Origin: Aptenodytes patagonicus
Lineage: Eukaryota > Chordata > Aves > Sphenisciformes > Spheniscidae
NCBI RefSeq assembly: GCF_965638725.1
Contig: NC_134953.1
Coordinates: forward strand, 37,314,854 to 37,378,853
Length of the DNA: 64,000 bases
Direction of reading: 5' to 3'
In this document: piece after piece, positions 25,656 to 39,300 of the stretch
How positions within the stretch are numbered: the first letter of the stretch is position 1
Layout: every line of letters starts with the position of its first letter
The notes under the pieces: model-generated
Seen by the model: only the letters and a program-made list of their open reading frames with translations
Told to the model about the DNA's origin: nothing
Database searches by the model: none
Translations under genes and position numbers: made by a program

Positions 25656-26349
25656 GAACATGAGAGGGGAAAGAGGAAGAAGGAAAGCAAAGGCCATTAT
25701 TGTAAAACCCAGGTCAAATATAGTTGCAATGTACATATCATAAAAGTTCATACAAACCATGCTGTACATGACAATCTTCTTCATTTACCTTCACAAAATA
25801 CTCAAAACATATTTCCAGATTGATAATCTCACATTTATAAGATTTTTCCACCCAGGCAGCCATTTAAGAAATGGACATGAGTGAAGTTTTGCTAATTTGC
25901 TATTATAGCAAATTTGAGTACCCTGAAGTGTAGTATGCAGTAGCGCTCATGTAAAAAAACTCTGGAAACTCCAAAAAGGCAGAGGCTGCTCAATACTTGT
26001 ATCTATTCAGCTAGAGACTCTATTCTGCTGCATAAGATCTTAATGGTCTTAAATGATTCAGTCTGAAAATTTGTATGAGGTCCATGTGTCAGGCTGAATT
26101 TTCTTTTTGGAAAATTTCAACCACAGCAGTTTGGCTATTTTTAGTTGATTTAGAGGTAAAAAGGGCACTGACGGCCTGAAGGTTGAGGTAATCTGACACC
26201 AGCTAACAGCATTGGAGAGGCTCAACTAGAAGAAAAAAAAAAAGAGACCTGAGGAATGATTACATATTGTGACTACTCACAGGTGAGGAAAAAAAACCAA
26301 GACTTGGACAGACATAAGAGACAGTACTGAAATGGGGGGGGGAATCACA

Positions 26350-26400
26350 TTTGGGCCCTGTTGTGCAATGGCCAACTGATTTCAGTAGCATCTTCTGCAC
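26350..26400. repeat. Old interspersed repeat related to the 25.6-kb copy
   Basis: TTGGGCCCTGTTGTGCAATGG is followed by CCAACTGATTTCAGTAGCA. It has the same core order, GGGCCCTG...CACTGATTTCAATGG, as other members, and is diverged. Confidence 0.35.
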
Positions 26401-28819
26401 TTAAAGCTGCATAGAAAGAAAAGATTTGAAAGTCAGATAAAAGGTCTATACAGAACATCTTACAGAAGATTTTGTTCCCCTGCAAAAGCATCAAACATTA
26501 TTCATAGAAACTAAGCAGACTTTCCTAGATGATATAATAATTTATTATGGGGAAATGTATATGGTATTGCCATGTTAAACTTACAATTTTATTCATAATT
26601 CATTCCTCTCAGAATTTTTTCAAGGTTCAACCTTGAAAGATAATCCTTTCTTTGCTCACCTTCAACTCATAAATTTAGAAGGCATGAACGACAATAGTCA
26701 GAGAAGAAAGCTTCTGGACTAAGAAATATTTAACTTTCTGAGCACTATATTAAAACTATGTGATGCAATCCAAGTCTAAATCTTACTAACTGCAGTTAGT
26801 ATTTCTCAGTATTTCTTAGCTCTCTTATTTACTTCATGAATGTTATTTGAAAATTAAGTACAAACAAAAATGCAATTCACTTAACTGCAAGATTCAGTAT
26901 AGACAAGTGGAGTTATGTAGATGATCCCTATTACACTTTTTTTAATCATTAGGTCTTTGTAACTACATCAGTGCTTCATTTATGAAGCAAATTACTACAG
27001 TGGAGAACAGAGATCCTGCTTATTTTAATATGTACACTAAGGTGAGGTGTGGAAAATGCTAGTTTTATTTAAAGTTCTTTGTCCTGTCATCTGCGTTATC
27101 AAATGAGGAATGGGATTCAGTTGCTTAAGCTAAGCAGCTAGTGCCATTTTAAATACTGTAGGGTATCCATCATAAAAGCCTCTAGGCTACTGCAGGTCTC
27201 CCATAGACTTCAACCACATATGCCAGGGCTGGATATGGGGATGCTTTATGAGGCCAAAATTGTCTAAAATGGCTCTAGACAGCTATGCTCAGGCACCTGA
27301 ATCATTCACGAGTTGTCTTTATCTTAACAAATCCTCCTATTAATTTGTTGCTATAAAGCTTTTCCACTTGAACTTGGGTTTGATAGGTCACCTGTGAAAG
27401 CAAGTGATAACCACGTCATTACAAGTAAGCATTGCAAATTTTGAAGTTACGCAGTACCCACTGCAAATGCCACTGCAGCACCAATTCTTAAGTACCGTTA
27501 AAATGTTCCACACACAATATCTAAAAATGTTAATGGTATGGATTACTGCAAACTACTATATACTATACTTTTCCACCTTGGCTGTCTTCCAGATTTCCTT
27601 AACAGCCTTCTTGTAACCTTGTCCAAGCCTCTTTAACATTTGGTCTTTATTAACTCCTTATCTCATAACTTTACATCTTGCTAAATTTAAGCCTCTGACT
27701 TCTATACCTAACCCATCTTTCACTAACTTCACTGAGCAGTTTTAATCGGTTGTTGTGCAGTGTTTTGCTAGTCAATCCAACCCGATGGCATCCACACAGA
27801 AAAATGAGTTCTCACCACAGAAATACCAGTCATTTTGCTGTGAAAACTACATTAAAGTAATCACAAAATAAAACTTGTTGGAGTTTTTCCTCAATTCCCT
27901 TGTTCTATATCTATATTTATTAAAAAAAAAGGCGTGTTTTTAGATAGATTAAGTTATTCCTTTGTTCAAAGATCTCTGTCATTTTCTGTTACATTTAATA
28001 AATTCACAAAATAGGTGATCACTCCTTCAGGTACTTACAGAATTCATTAGCTTCTTATAGTCCAGCAGTTTGGCAATTCCTCTGACAAATTACAAGAACT
28101 CTATATGCTGGAGCCATTTCATTCTCTCATACCAAGGGAGTTTATTCTTCAGTTTTTAAAACAAAATGAACCAACCAAGCAGCATATCCACTAAGTAATA
28201 TCAAAAGGTTTAACCCAACAGAGAAAAAGAAGCCAACAGCAAAAAGACACAAAACCCTACTCCCAACACTTCTTTCCCTCCATTTCTCTCTCCAATTCAT
28301 GGTGCTTGTTCAGAGGGATTACTTCAAAAGCTCTGGTAACTTCAGGGCTGCAGTCAGAATTGGCAGGTTTTGAACAAGGGTCTTGCCATCCCAAAGCAAT
28401 AAAAATAAGCACCTTGTTACAAAAGGCCTTGAAAGCACTTTTAAATTTTCCGGAGGCAGTTGCTGGTAAAGGTTGAGAGGAGTGTTTGCACTAATATGCC
28501 AGAAACAGGGCAGAGGTGAGTGCATGCATTTCCCCGGCAAGTGGGCTGGCAAGATGGATGAAAGCAGAAGACGCTATACTAAAAGACATCTGTCAAAACC
28601 CCTATACTGAATATATTTTTGCCTATTTACATGCTCATACCATTCATGTCACAGAAGTCAGTTTAAAATCCCAAAACAGCTCTGAACAAAAAGCAACCAG
28701 GTCCATGATACACCAGAGTATTACCACTGTATCTAGAAAAGCCCCTCTGAACCACATTCTCTCTTCAGTAAGAGGGGACATTCATATACCTCTTCTTTGC
28801 CCCTGAGAGTCTTCCAAGT

Positions 28820-29340
28820 TTCTACGTCAAGGGGGCCGTCTGTCTCAACAGCCTGTTGAAGACACATGCTCCTGTTACAACCTGCATTCTAACATGCCCA
28901 GCTCCCTGTTTCCACCTCTCTCCCCTCCCGCTCTCTGCCCCTTCTCCTCCTCCACAGGAGGACACAGGTGCTCTTGCCCCATTACTTGAGGCAGGCACGG
29001 AAAACCCACCTGGACTGAGGGAGGATCTGAGGTGGGGGGAGCCCACTGCCTGCTGCCCTCTGCTCCTCACCCTGCTCTGGCCCTGACTCGCACCCAAATG
29101 GGAGCAGAACGACAACACGGCCCGTATTAACTGCTGACAGGAGAGGTGGAGAGATTACACTGCCACCTCACCCTGGCACGATGCTCAACGGCTCTGCGCA
29201 AGCCAATGGCCCTGGCCCCACCCCAACGGCTCTGCGCGTGCCGCAGCCCCAGTGGCCGGGGCCCCACCCCAATGGCCACCTTCCTGCGTGCCCCTGACAC
29301 CCTGACAGGCATGTAGCATGCCGAGGAGATGCTTCTCTTC
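28820..29340. other. GC-rich block with imperfect internal duplication
   Basis: This half-kilobase is clearly richer in G+C than the flanking intronic DNA and carries a modest cluster of CpGs near 29177-29290. Within it CAACGGCTCTGCGC occurs twice, near 29187 and 29224, each copy followed by a CCAGTGGCC/CAATGGCCC and CCCCACCC stretch. On the minus strand a good splice donor (AGTCCAG|GTGGGT, exon end 29010) lies downstream of the CpG-rich part. It could be an alternative CTNNA3 promoter or first exon, or an unrelated GC-rich duplication. The overlapping short open frames on both strands have no recognisable domain. Confidence 0.4.
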
Positions 29341-32300
29341 ACTCTCCGTTTGTGCTATGACAGGTAATTCATAGATGGAATCTCACGCTTTTAATTCACC
29401 CACTGCCCGCCAAAACGCTGTTTTATCAACAAAGTTTCTTCTTTTACACTGTGCGACGAACAGTTCTTCTTCTGCAGTTTGTTTGCAAACAGTGCCTACC
29501 AAGAAAGCTGTTTCCTAAACAAACTTGTGAGAAGGCCTGCCACCACAATGCCACTTCGGCTCCCAGGGAGTGGAAAATGAAATTTCGACGAACAGATCCC
29601 ACTATTGGCAAATGTTCCTGTCAGATCCACTTCCTAGTCGTAGTTGTGAGAATTGAACATACAAATGTGCACTAAGCCTATTTGGGTTGTTTGGGGTTTT
29701 TTTTAAGTTAGAACATTTTATGTCAGTGTTCATGTATCACTCCTTCTGACATATGCTATTTTTTCAGGTAGTAGGCTTTCCTGTCTGTCATGATATTTTT
29801 TCCTTTGGTTCACAAGGCAAGGTTCTGCTTTTTTATGTTCTGCTATAGGACTCTGGATAGAATTTCACAGCTTTGAATGAGAGCTAGACCTAGTCAGACC
29901 CAGCACTTCTGGCAAAGCATGTTGGAACTTTAACAAATCAAATTTCAAATCAAACAAGGTATCTATATCTGCATTGGGTAGACACAATCTGTAGTGCATC
30001 CCAGTCTTGGTCTGTGATCATCCAGGGAAGGAACCTGGCTGATTAACATCAGGGATTCATGCATCTCATGAACCTGTATTTCATTCCCACAAAGGCAAGT
30101 CAAAAATTCGTAACTCGTGAGTGGCTGAATCTAACCCGAACATGGCATCAGGGCATTGACAGAATGCATGACCGGACCCAGGACCTTAGACCTGACACCA
30201 GTATAGGTGTTATCATGTTTGCTTAAATAATTTAGGCTATGCTAGGCCAAAGGAAATTTTAAAATCAAAGTCTTCAACAAAATTTCACACTGCTGCAATA
30301 ACTTCTCATGTTAGCTGTCACTTGAATCACTTCGGAAATAAAAGATTTTTTGTTTGTTTGCTTACAGACAGCACATTCCAATATTCTGACTATTTGCCTT
30401 CAACTATTATCTGTAAGTAAATTCAGTAATTAGTAATTTCTTTCTATTTTCAGTTGCTTTACTAGTTTATTTACTTCTAATGGAAGTACTGAGCAGAGTT
30501 AATATATTTCACATTTGTACATTATTACTTAATCAAACGTGTCAGAACTGTAATTGAATCCATAAGCTATAATTTTATACAAACAATAGATAATGTTATT
30601 TAAAGAGAGAACTCTTTAAAAACAGCCTGCTTACAAGGCACTGCTTCCCACTACTACTGAGAAGCCATGCAGTATGAAATTAGCAGTATGGAAGCTTAAA
30701 TTGCAAAATTAATCATATCACCATGAGCATCAGAAATGAAACAGCAGTGCCTGCTGTTCCTGAACCCATGTTTAGGTCTTCTCGGGATCCAAACAAAGAG
30801 AAGACACAAATCTCAAGACTGCCATTGCTTGAGGTTTATTTCTTCAAACTATCTTTTGGAATTTTCACCAAGAATATTTTTCTTAAGTGGGAAATGTAAG
30901 CTATAAAGGTGAGAATAACCAAAGATCAAAAAAGATTAGAATATTCATGACGATCACAAGATTCTCAGACAATTCAACAAAAGCACCTTAACACTGTGTT
31001 TCTCCACATGCAGCCCACCAGCGACAGAAATTGTCAACCTATAAAACTCAAACTTTTAACCATGAGTGCTAATATTGTATACCATAGATTTCTGCACAAG
31101 CAAAATGCTAACAGTAGATGTATAATTAGTATATCTTCTAATATTGTGTAAAAATGTATATGTAGAAGCTTAGTTTGAAACAAAGAGGACATTTATCTGA
31201 AAGACCCATGGTAAATTGACTTTAAGGGATAATTAAAGTTGCATCTATTCTATTATAAGATCTTACAATTCAAAATATACAAAGCATTTGATTTTACATG
31301 TACAAGGAATTGCAAAGGTTTATTGCTACAATCTATCACTGAGGCTTAATAGGAATTAGAGTGGTCATTTACCCAGGATAATTGCAACCTGTCAATACTA
31401 CAAATAGATTTTATGTTTAGGCACAAATGTGCGTTTCAGGGTTAAGTCAACCACTGATCAACAGGGAGATTCTCTGATGAAGGGATTTTTTCATAATTGC
31501 CCACTATCTTATTTAAATTTTCCTCTAAAGCATCTGCTAATACGGAAGTACTAACACTAGATGCATCTACTGGTTTTACCTAATATCATCATTCCTCTGT
31601 GTAATGACAATGAGAAAAATAGCCAGTAAAACTCAGCAAAATCACAGTTTTTAATTACAACTATTAAATAGACTCTGTATACATTATTTTTATGGGGGGA
31701 AAAAGCTATCAAACTGGAAAAATATGATGAAATGAAAAATGCAAAAAAAGTCTTGTATTTTAAGATAGGAATCATACAAAAGGGAACAACTCTTTGAAGT
31801 AAATCAGGGTCTCCATACCTACATAGGGATTTGTGCTCAGAACGAGGACAAAAGTCAAGCAATACAGAATGGGAGCCAGAAGCATATTTTATTTTCATAC
31901 AGGTGGTAAATATGTTACTCTTTATTTACGGCGTTGCCGATGCACTGTGAAAGACAGGTCTAATTAATAATCCTGCCATGAGGGTATTTTTGGCACATAG
32001 AGTAGCATTTTCATATGATATTTAGCATACTCAGATTTTGAAAGCATATCCACTTATCTGCAACATTAGAGGTACTTGCCTACCAACTTACCTTGTTTCT
32101 GTTTTCATAAAAATGTGGTAAATGTGTGTATAAAACAGTTGCAGGTAGAAACATGGAATATGCTTTTTGTATAAAACCCAGTAAGTCTGGTAAAAATGCA
32201 TTAAGGAAAAAGGCTCCGATCTAGTAGTGCACTGCACACATGCCTAAATTTACTAGGATTATTTACTTAAAAATAAGAATGCAACTAAACATTTGGCTGC

Positions 32301-35300
32301 ATTGACACCTACAACGATGTTCAGTGATATAATTTGATAATCTTGTAACACTGAACCTATAATTTCATTAAAATTTAAGTAGAACTAATAACATCTTTCT
32401 ACAAAGGATCCATTACTGAACATAGGAGAAGACTAAAGGGAAAAGCAGACTCTATACAGTCTGTTAACTTTGAGTGACATTTTCAAGAGTTAGATGAAAG
32501 CTTCAACATAAAATTGTGTGCCTCTTTTTGCGTCTGCATGGATGTTTAGACACCTAAATTAATATTTAGCTGCATAAGCAGGATTAGCAAACAGTACACG
32601 TTTATTCACATACTTGTGTTGACAGATGTCATACTTCCTTCTTTTAAAGTGTTGCTTTAACTAAGTTGATTAAGCATCTGTGAGCAGAGCCAGACAGATG
32701 CACAGGAAACTGCAGCTATGTTTGCATACAGTGAACATGTCAGTCAAAAGCATCAGCACTTTTTCAACACTACCCTGCCAACAGCCTTAAGTCCTTGACC
32801 AGAAAGGACCAGCAGTAGAAGAACAGTTTGGTTTACGTAACTATCAGGATTTTTTTGTTGCTTTTCTAGATAATGTCTATAAAAAACCACCTTGTGATAG
32901 CTATTAAATTCCATGAACGCTGCCCAGCAGCTATTATATTGCAACAAGTTTTGTCACCATTGACAAATTGACAAACAAGGAAAAGTTCCACATGTCATAA
33001 CCAGGGACCTGAGCAATCTGCGTCCTCCAGTTCTTGGCATCCTCTAGTTACAATTCAGTCCCAGAATAAATTCCATATTCACAAAAATTACAGCTATCCA
33101 CAGCAGAAAAAGAAAATGGCAAAATAACATATATTCCATGAGAACCTTTCTCTGTTTCAGGACAGAGAAGGTTTTATTAGAGTTGTGTCTCGGAGACCAT
33201 ATTGGTACTCACTGTTCGTATCTGAAGGAGATCAGAAGAGGGGAAGCCAGAGCAGAGCTCTGACTTTAAGTAACAAAGGTGCTAAAAGTTTCTAAAAATG
33301 TTACCATCCCCCAAACAGTAATTAATGTCTTAATCTCAATAAAGGGAAGGGCTTTAATCTTTTCCATTATCCAGATAAATATCTGCAATATCCATTAAAT
33401 AGCCTTTTGGTTTAAGATAGCAGGATTCCATTCAATATTTCTAATGTTAATGCATGATTACTAGATCAGATGATTGTGTCAAGTCTTAAGCACTGAAAGT
33501 TCTCTTGCATTTTATCATACCAGAAATAGCATTTCAGTCGTCAGCAATAGATCCTGGTGCTGTAAATGTGGAGTCAAGCAAATAAAGCGAAGCAGGTAAA
33601 ATACTTCACAAGCTAGCAATCCCTTAATACAGAATTTTAGTATACTTCTGTCAGAATGTTTTCAACCAAACAGAAGGAAAGTGGAGCCCCATTGTACTAG
33701 CTGCAACACAGAGACAGGAGCCACAAAACAAGGAAGCACAAGACTAAGTCAAGGGAAGGGAGTGACCATGTTTGGTAACAAACAGTGAAGAGGAGCACAG
33801 TGCAGGGTTCTGAACTAGGAAAGGAAGTAGGAAACATACCCATGTCATGAAAGAATTACCTAGGTTCTTTTTTAAATAAATTGTGCCAGAAAGCATAGTA
33901 TGATGAAATGGAAACTCCTTGAAACTTGACAACTCTAATGACTACTTAATTAGGGAGAATTCTCATAGAGCATGCAAAAAAAAAAAATCATACTAAATTA
34001 GTATCTGTTTCACAGGAAAGTTGATTTGCTGTAGTGGTTAGAATTGTAAGTGATGAATAATAGCTTTTCATTTTATTTAGCATTCATATCTAATAGTCTC
34101 CAAATGTCTTAATGGAACTAGCAACAAAAACTTGGAGAAAAGCTAAATAAATCACTCTTCCCCAAATTATTGTAAGGATATTGTATTAAAAAAAAAAAAA
34201 GCAGACCAGAAATAACATGCATTTAACACCAGTCTTACACCATGAATATATCTATTATGCGTAAGAAAGATAGATGGAAACAGCAAAAGATCCCTAAAGG
34301 GCTTTTCAGTGATATCAGGGATGTCGTAAGAACTCCCAAAATTTAGGATAAATAAAATACGGAATGTTTTAATACAGAGGAATAATGTTAAAAACTAATT
34401 CTATATTTAAGAATTTGAATAAGTGGACTGAGAGTAAGGGTGTACAGCACAGCATGAACAAACTACTATGTGGGAGAGTTTATGAAACAATAGGCTACAG
34501 GGGCAGGCTATAACATGATTATATAGCAGCTCCAAAATGAAGCCACTTTTGATTCTGTACCTGAAACCGGTGCCCAAATCCATTCTTAGGCAGACAGAAT
34601 GGAAAATTTTAGCCATATAGGGTTTTCAGAAGTAAATTCTTATTTTTATTGATTGTATGATTTAGGCATTCAGCTTTGTTAAATGATCTACAAAGCTAAT
34701 AGATAGAATGAGAGAAATGCGGAAGAAATATACTTCAGTATGCAGCATTATTTTGCTATTGTTATTCATTAGTTTCTTCAGTAAGAAAACATGAAATGAT
34801 GTAGTCTGGTGCTAGCATTATCTGTTGTAATATACAATTTGTGTTGGGTTCATTAATTCATTCACATTTTTCAAGGGAGATGTAAAATTTACTCTTGAAT
34901 ATTCTAAGTTACACATAAGCACAAAGTTACTGTTCCATTGATATTGCTGTAAAAGTTTCTTGTTAACTTAGGCAGAATCTAACCTAATTTTTCTGTTGCA
35001 AGCATCACAGGCATAACATACTAATAGATTTCTAACAGGAATAAATGTTGGAACTATTGCATTTGTAAAGCTGATAGAGATCGATTAAGTAAAAGGCCAC
35101 CGAGCAAATGCATGAGAAGGGATGGAATAGGCATTACCAAATGAACATTGCACCTGAGGTCAAAGGCAGCAAGAAAACTGAAGCGTTGAAGTGCTTGGGG
35201 CTCAGTCCTATATTTCTAAAGACGACAGTGATAATACAGAGATTATTTAATGCTGAAGAATACATTTGCATGCTGATTATCACTTGCGCATTTTTTCTAC

Positions 35301-36103
35301 TCATTGGTTAAAATGTCCATATTCCTATTAAAGATTTTGCAGTATCTGTTCTCTTTACTTACAGAAGTTAAAGACATATTAAAAAAATATGGGTAAACCT
35401 ATCCTAGTACCATTATTTTATATAACAGTCCTAAACCAGATTTGTCTCTCTCCGTTATCTATTCCAGTGTCCAGCTCTTGCTAGTTTTAAATGACTAAGA
35501 AATAAAACTTTTAAGATTCCTTTGGGAGATAAATTTACTTTCCAAACTACACTTATCCATTGGGAAATTTTATCTGTTACCCTATGTTCATTTTTGACCA
35601 GTTAAATCTTCATTAAAAGCCTATGAGGTATACTAAAGTTTTTTTAGTGTTTACTTCACATTTAGTACCGCCGTGAAGAAAAATTCTAAGCACTGATGGT
35701 TTTCATTCAGTTTGCATTTCCAAAGCAAGTATATTATAATTGCATTTTCAGTTTATGAAAACTTTCTAAATACCACAATCCTTCCAGAAGGCTGTCAGCT
35801 GTAATTTTTATTCCCATTTAAAAACAGGTGCCATAGGTTCAAAAATTCTAAAATTATAGAACAATACATTCATAAAGCAATGTTATATGCATGAATTCTG
35901 ATAATGAACTAATTCTTTGACAATATCATTCTATGCAAATTAACCATATATATGCATAAACATTGCTAACTTTAGCCTATGACATACCAAATGCTTTAGT
36001 TAGGCTTTTAGTCTCGTATCTAGTCATCTTCAGGGCTGCTCAGTGGCTACTGGAAAGTATTTCTGAAGAACTGCTCATACCATTCTGAAATAGGTAAGCT
36101 TAC

Positions 36104-36325
36104 TTGCCCACCAGGGACGAGGATCTCCCTCTTTGATGTCTGTAAAAGATGACCTGAGCAGCTGGCTGAGGCATCTAAAAGCCAAGATCCTACTTGAATG
36201 CTGGGGAAGCTCTATCCGACGCAAACTGCCCGAGACCAGTTTTCACTTGACCTCTCTCCCCTTACATTGCCTCAGCCTCTTAAAGGTAGCCAAATATCTC
36301 GGACTTTAAGGTCTTTAAAACAAGA
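36104..36325 (-). promoter_or_regulatory. CTNNA3: Candidate CTNNA3 5' non-coding exon and promoter
   Basis: This roughly 220-bp stretch has higher G+C and more CpG than its surroundings. On the minus strand it ends in a strong donor, GGGCAA|GTAAGC (exon end 36104). About 20-35 bp beyond its other end the minus strand reads TTTAATTAATAAAGC, a TATA-like box (about 36346-36356). No long frame runs through it, as expected of a 5' UTR exon. It would splice to the acceptor at 15472. This is an inference from composition and splice-site quality; no transcript evidence is available. Confidence 0.35.
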
Positions 36326-39300
36326 TTATGTACAGTAGGTAGCATGCTTTATTAATTAAACACCTCTACGTGCAGAGGCTCTCCAGCACTTGGCAACAGA
36401 CCTTATTACAGTGCAGGAAATTCAGAGTTTTACTTCAGGCTTGTGTCTCAAGGTTTTAATGACTTCAGATATTGTTGAGTTCCCTATCAGTATCTAGGAC
36501 TTAACACTGCAATGCTAGTTTAGTTGAGGTTTTCTTCAGAATATATTTAGTGATTTGTGTTGTAATAAGACCTTCTTCTGTCTTGGGAACACAATAACTT
36601 CATAGTGAAGTGCTAGAATTCAAATAGCACTCTGCAAATGATACCATTCTTCCCTAACCCCTTTTTGATCACTGCTCATCTTCAAAGATTATTATATGAA
36701 AGTGCTTAAACCTGCTCCTTCTGCATGTGGTACCTGCAACACATCCTATCTGCTCTTTTACTTGCAGCTTGCACAAAGAACACTGGAGGTCACTCTAGCA
36801 TTGCTCAAGCAACAATTTTCTCTAAAGAGAGACAGACACCGAGTTTTTCAAGATTCAATAGAATGTAGTTGGTTAAATGTAACACTTTGTCTGTCATTTA
36901 CACGTCAGCCAACTCTCATGATATATTATGTTTTACTGAAATTGCACATTTAACTCAAGTCCTAGATTCATGTGAACACAAAATAAAGGCAACTATCATT
37001 TAAAGTAAAAAATAAGTTTCTTCTTAGTCCTGCTAGGAAATAAAGGCTCCTAAATTCAAAATATAAAAGTTAGACATTGCCAATTGTGAGACAAAAGGAA
37101 CACTGAGTCTATTTCCAGGTTTCAATGGCTCAGGATTCTGCATGTATTAGATGCAGTATCTATTAATTAGAGCCATGTTTTAGATGTCTCTTTACACATC
37201 TGTGTTCATTGCAACCTGGCAAAAGCTTATAGGCCCAGAATGGTTAGGCTACAGGGTTTCACCTTCCAAGGAAGGGCTGATGGAGAACAACTGAACTCAA
37301 GTGTTCCCTCAAGCTCCAGATCCAAACCCTCAGACCTCAGTGGTCTTAGAAATGCATTGGCTATTCCTACATAGCTGTCAGCCACCCAAGGGTTTCCAGG
37401 TGGACAATTCATAAGCAGTCCATGTATCTTTGTGTCACCGCACAAAACTCTGCTCTAGTATACTGTGCTCCAAAGGACATGGTCTTACCATTCATGAGCC
37501 CAGACTGGTAACCTTGTTTTTGGCATCAAATAAGTTGGGTTTAAAGAAGCAGCTTGGATTTGCTAATAGGTAGTGGGGGCATTTCTATTTGAATACAAAG
37601 GCTGGGTATAGTCTGAGCTCTGTATTCAGTAAATGTCTATAACCACCCCTCTCTTTCTTTCAAGTAAATAAGTTCTTTTGTTACTGAGACCACACTGTAA
37701 TTTATTTTTGCTGTGTCTTGTTTGAGTTTTCTGCATTTTGCATGGTTTCAGAATGTAATTGTCTTTCCAGTATAATTTTTAGTAGATTTAAAACACATGT
37801 CTTGACAAGGAGATCAAATACAAACTCCAAAACATAATTCCATAATTTAATATTGATGCCAACTAACTTCATTCCTGAGACACAGGAATTGTGCTATTAT
37901 GGTTTGGGGCAGCTATTAGAACAGAGGTCAAATAGCATGAGACCTCCGGTGGTGTGAATATTTGCATAGTACAGACATTAATGATACCATTCACATTGAT
38001 TTTGCTTGCTAACAAACCCATGTAAAATAGTAACAAACATACCAATTCTTCATTTTCTCTTGAACATTTTCCTTATGCAGCTCAAAACCTCTCTGTAGAT
38101 AAGTAACAATTTCCGTATTTTCTCAGCTTACAGAAGAATTATCCTAATAAAAAAATCACCTATCAAAAATTCTTAACTAAAGAATTGTATTTAACATTTC
38201 AGTCAAGAAAAGGAATATTTAAAAAAGACCCTTCTTCAATACAGTACAGGAAAAAGTTGTCTAGAGTTCTCAGAAACCCCTGTACTAAGTATTACTTCGG
38301 TAGAATTAAACGCAAGAACTGTTTCTGTAGTCTAAAACAAGACCATTTTGATTTAGACTTTAAGAACATTTTATATGTATGACTCCCAGTAATGTAATGG
38401 AATTTTGTTTTCACATTTCTTCAGTGAGAATAACAGAACAAGGCATCTGGAAAAGCAGGGAAGGCATATTTTATATTTCATATAGATAAGGGGAATTTTT
38501 CCCTCTTACAAACTGTCCTTAATAAGTGGGCAAAATTCAAAATGTAGAGCATTTAAAAGTTTTCTGTTAATGTTTTCTGAGTAAAATAACTTTGTGCAAA
38601 CATAAAAGACTCGGGTGGTAACATGCCATTTATTGCATGGATCTCTAGGTCTTTAAACAACCTTAAGTGGCAAAAGGCCTTCATTCATGACCAGGATGTA
38701 TGTCTAAGTTACTGCCCTTTACTCATCCTGGAAATGTCATCTGTTCAGAAGGTGAAGAGTTTGTGTAATCATCCAGGATTTATAAATCTCCAACAGTTCA
38801 CGCAAAGCTTCAAATTGCCTGCTGGATAACTGGAAATCTCAGTCCTATCCATCATGCATGTGCTGTGAGGCAAATACGTGTAAGAAGCACATGAAGACCA
38901 ATATATAGCACATATGCATCTATTTCTGTCCAAGGTGGGGGAAAAACAACCAAAAAAACCCAACAGCTGTGGTTCAATCCCTTCAGGAACAGTTAGAACA
39001 AATACCCTTACTTGAATGGGTGTTACCAAATCTGAACTTTGATGTGTTGTTATAACTTGGTTTCCTTTGGCTTTGAATAATAAAAGTGTTCTTGCATTTC
39101 ATAAGATCTTCCTAAAACAATTTACTTGTATGGATTTCAAGTAGTCTGTTTTCCATAAAGAAAATAAATCTGCAGCAGATCCATTAGCGTAAAAGTAAAC
39201 AGCTCTGCTCCTTGTCCTCGAATCAAGTTTAAAAAAAAAAAAAAAAGCACTTTGTACTAAAAGCCCCAACAAGTCTTTTTTGGCATTTACACCTGAGAAA

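Noticed and set aside
31557-31898. 113-codon minus-strand frame
   Set aside because: Hydrophobic Phe/Tyr/Ile-rich product typical of chance frames in AT-rich DNA. There is no splice context or homology I recognise.
36696-36953. 85-codon plus-strand frame near the candidate CTNNA3 first exon
   Set aside because: No recognisable homology and opposite strand to the gene. Composition resembles other chance frames here.
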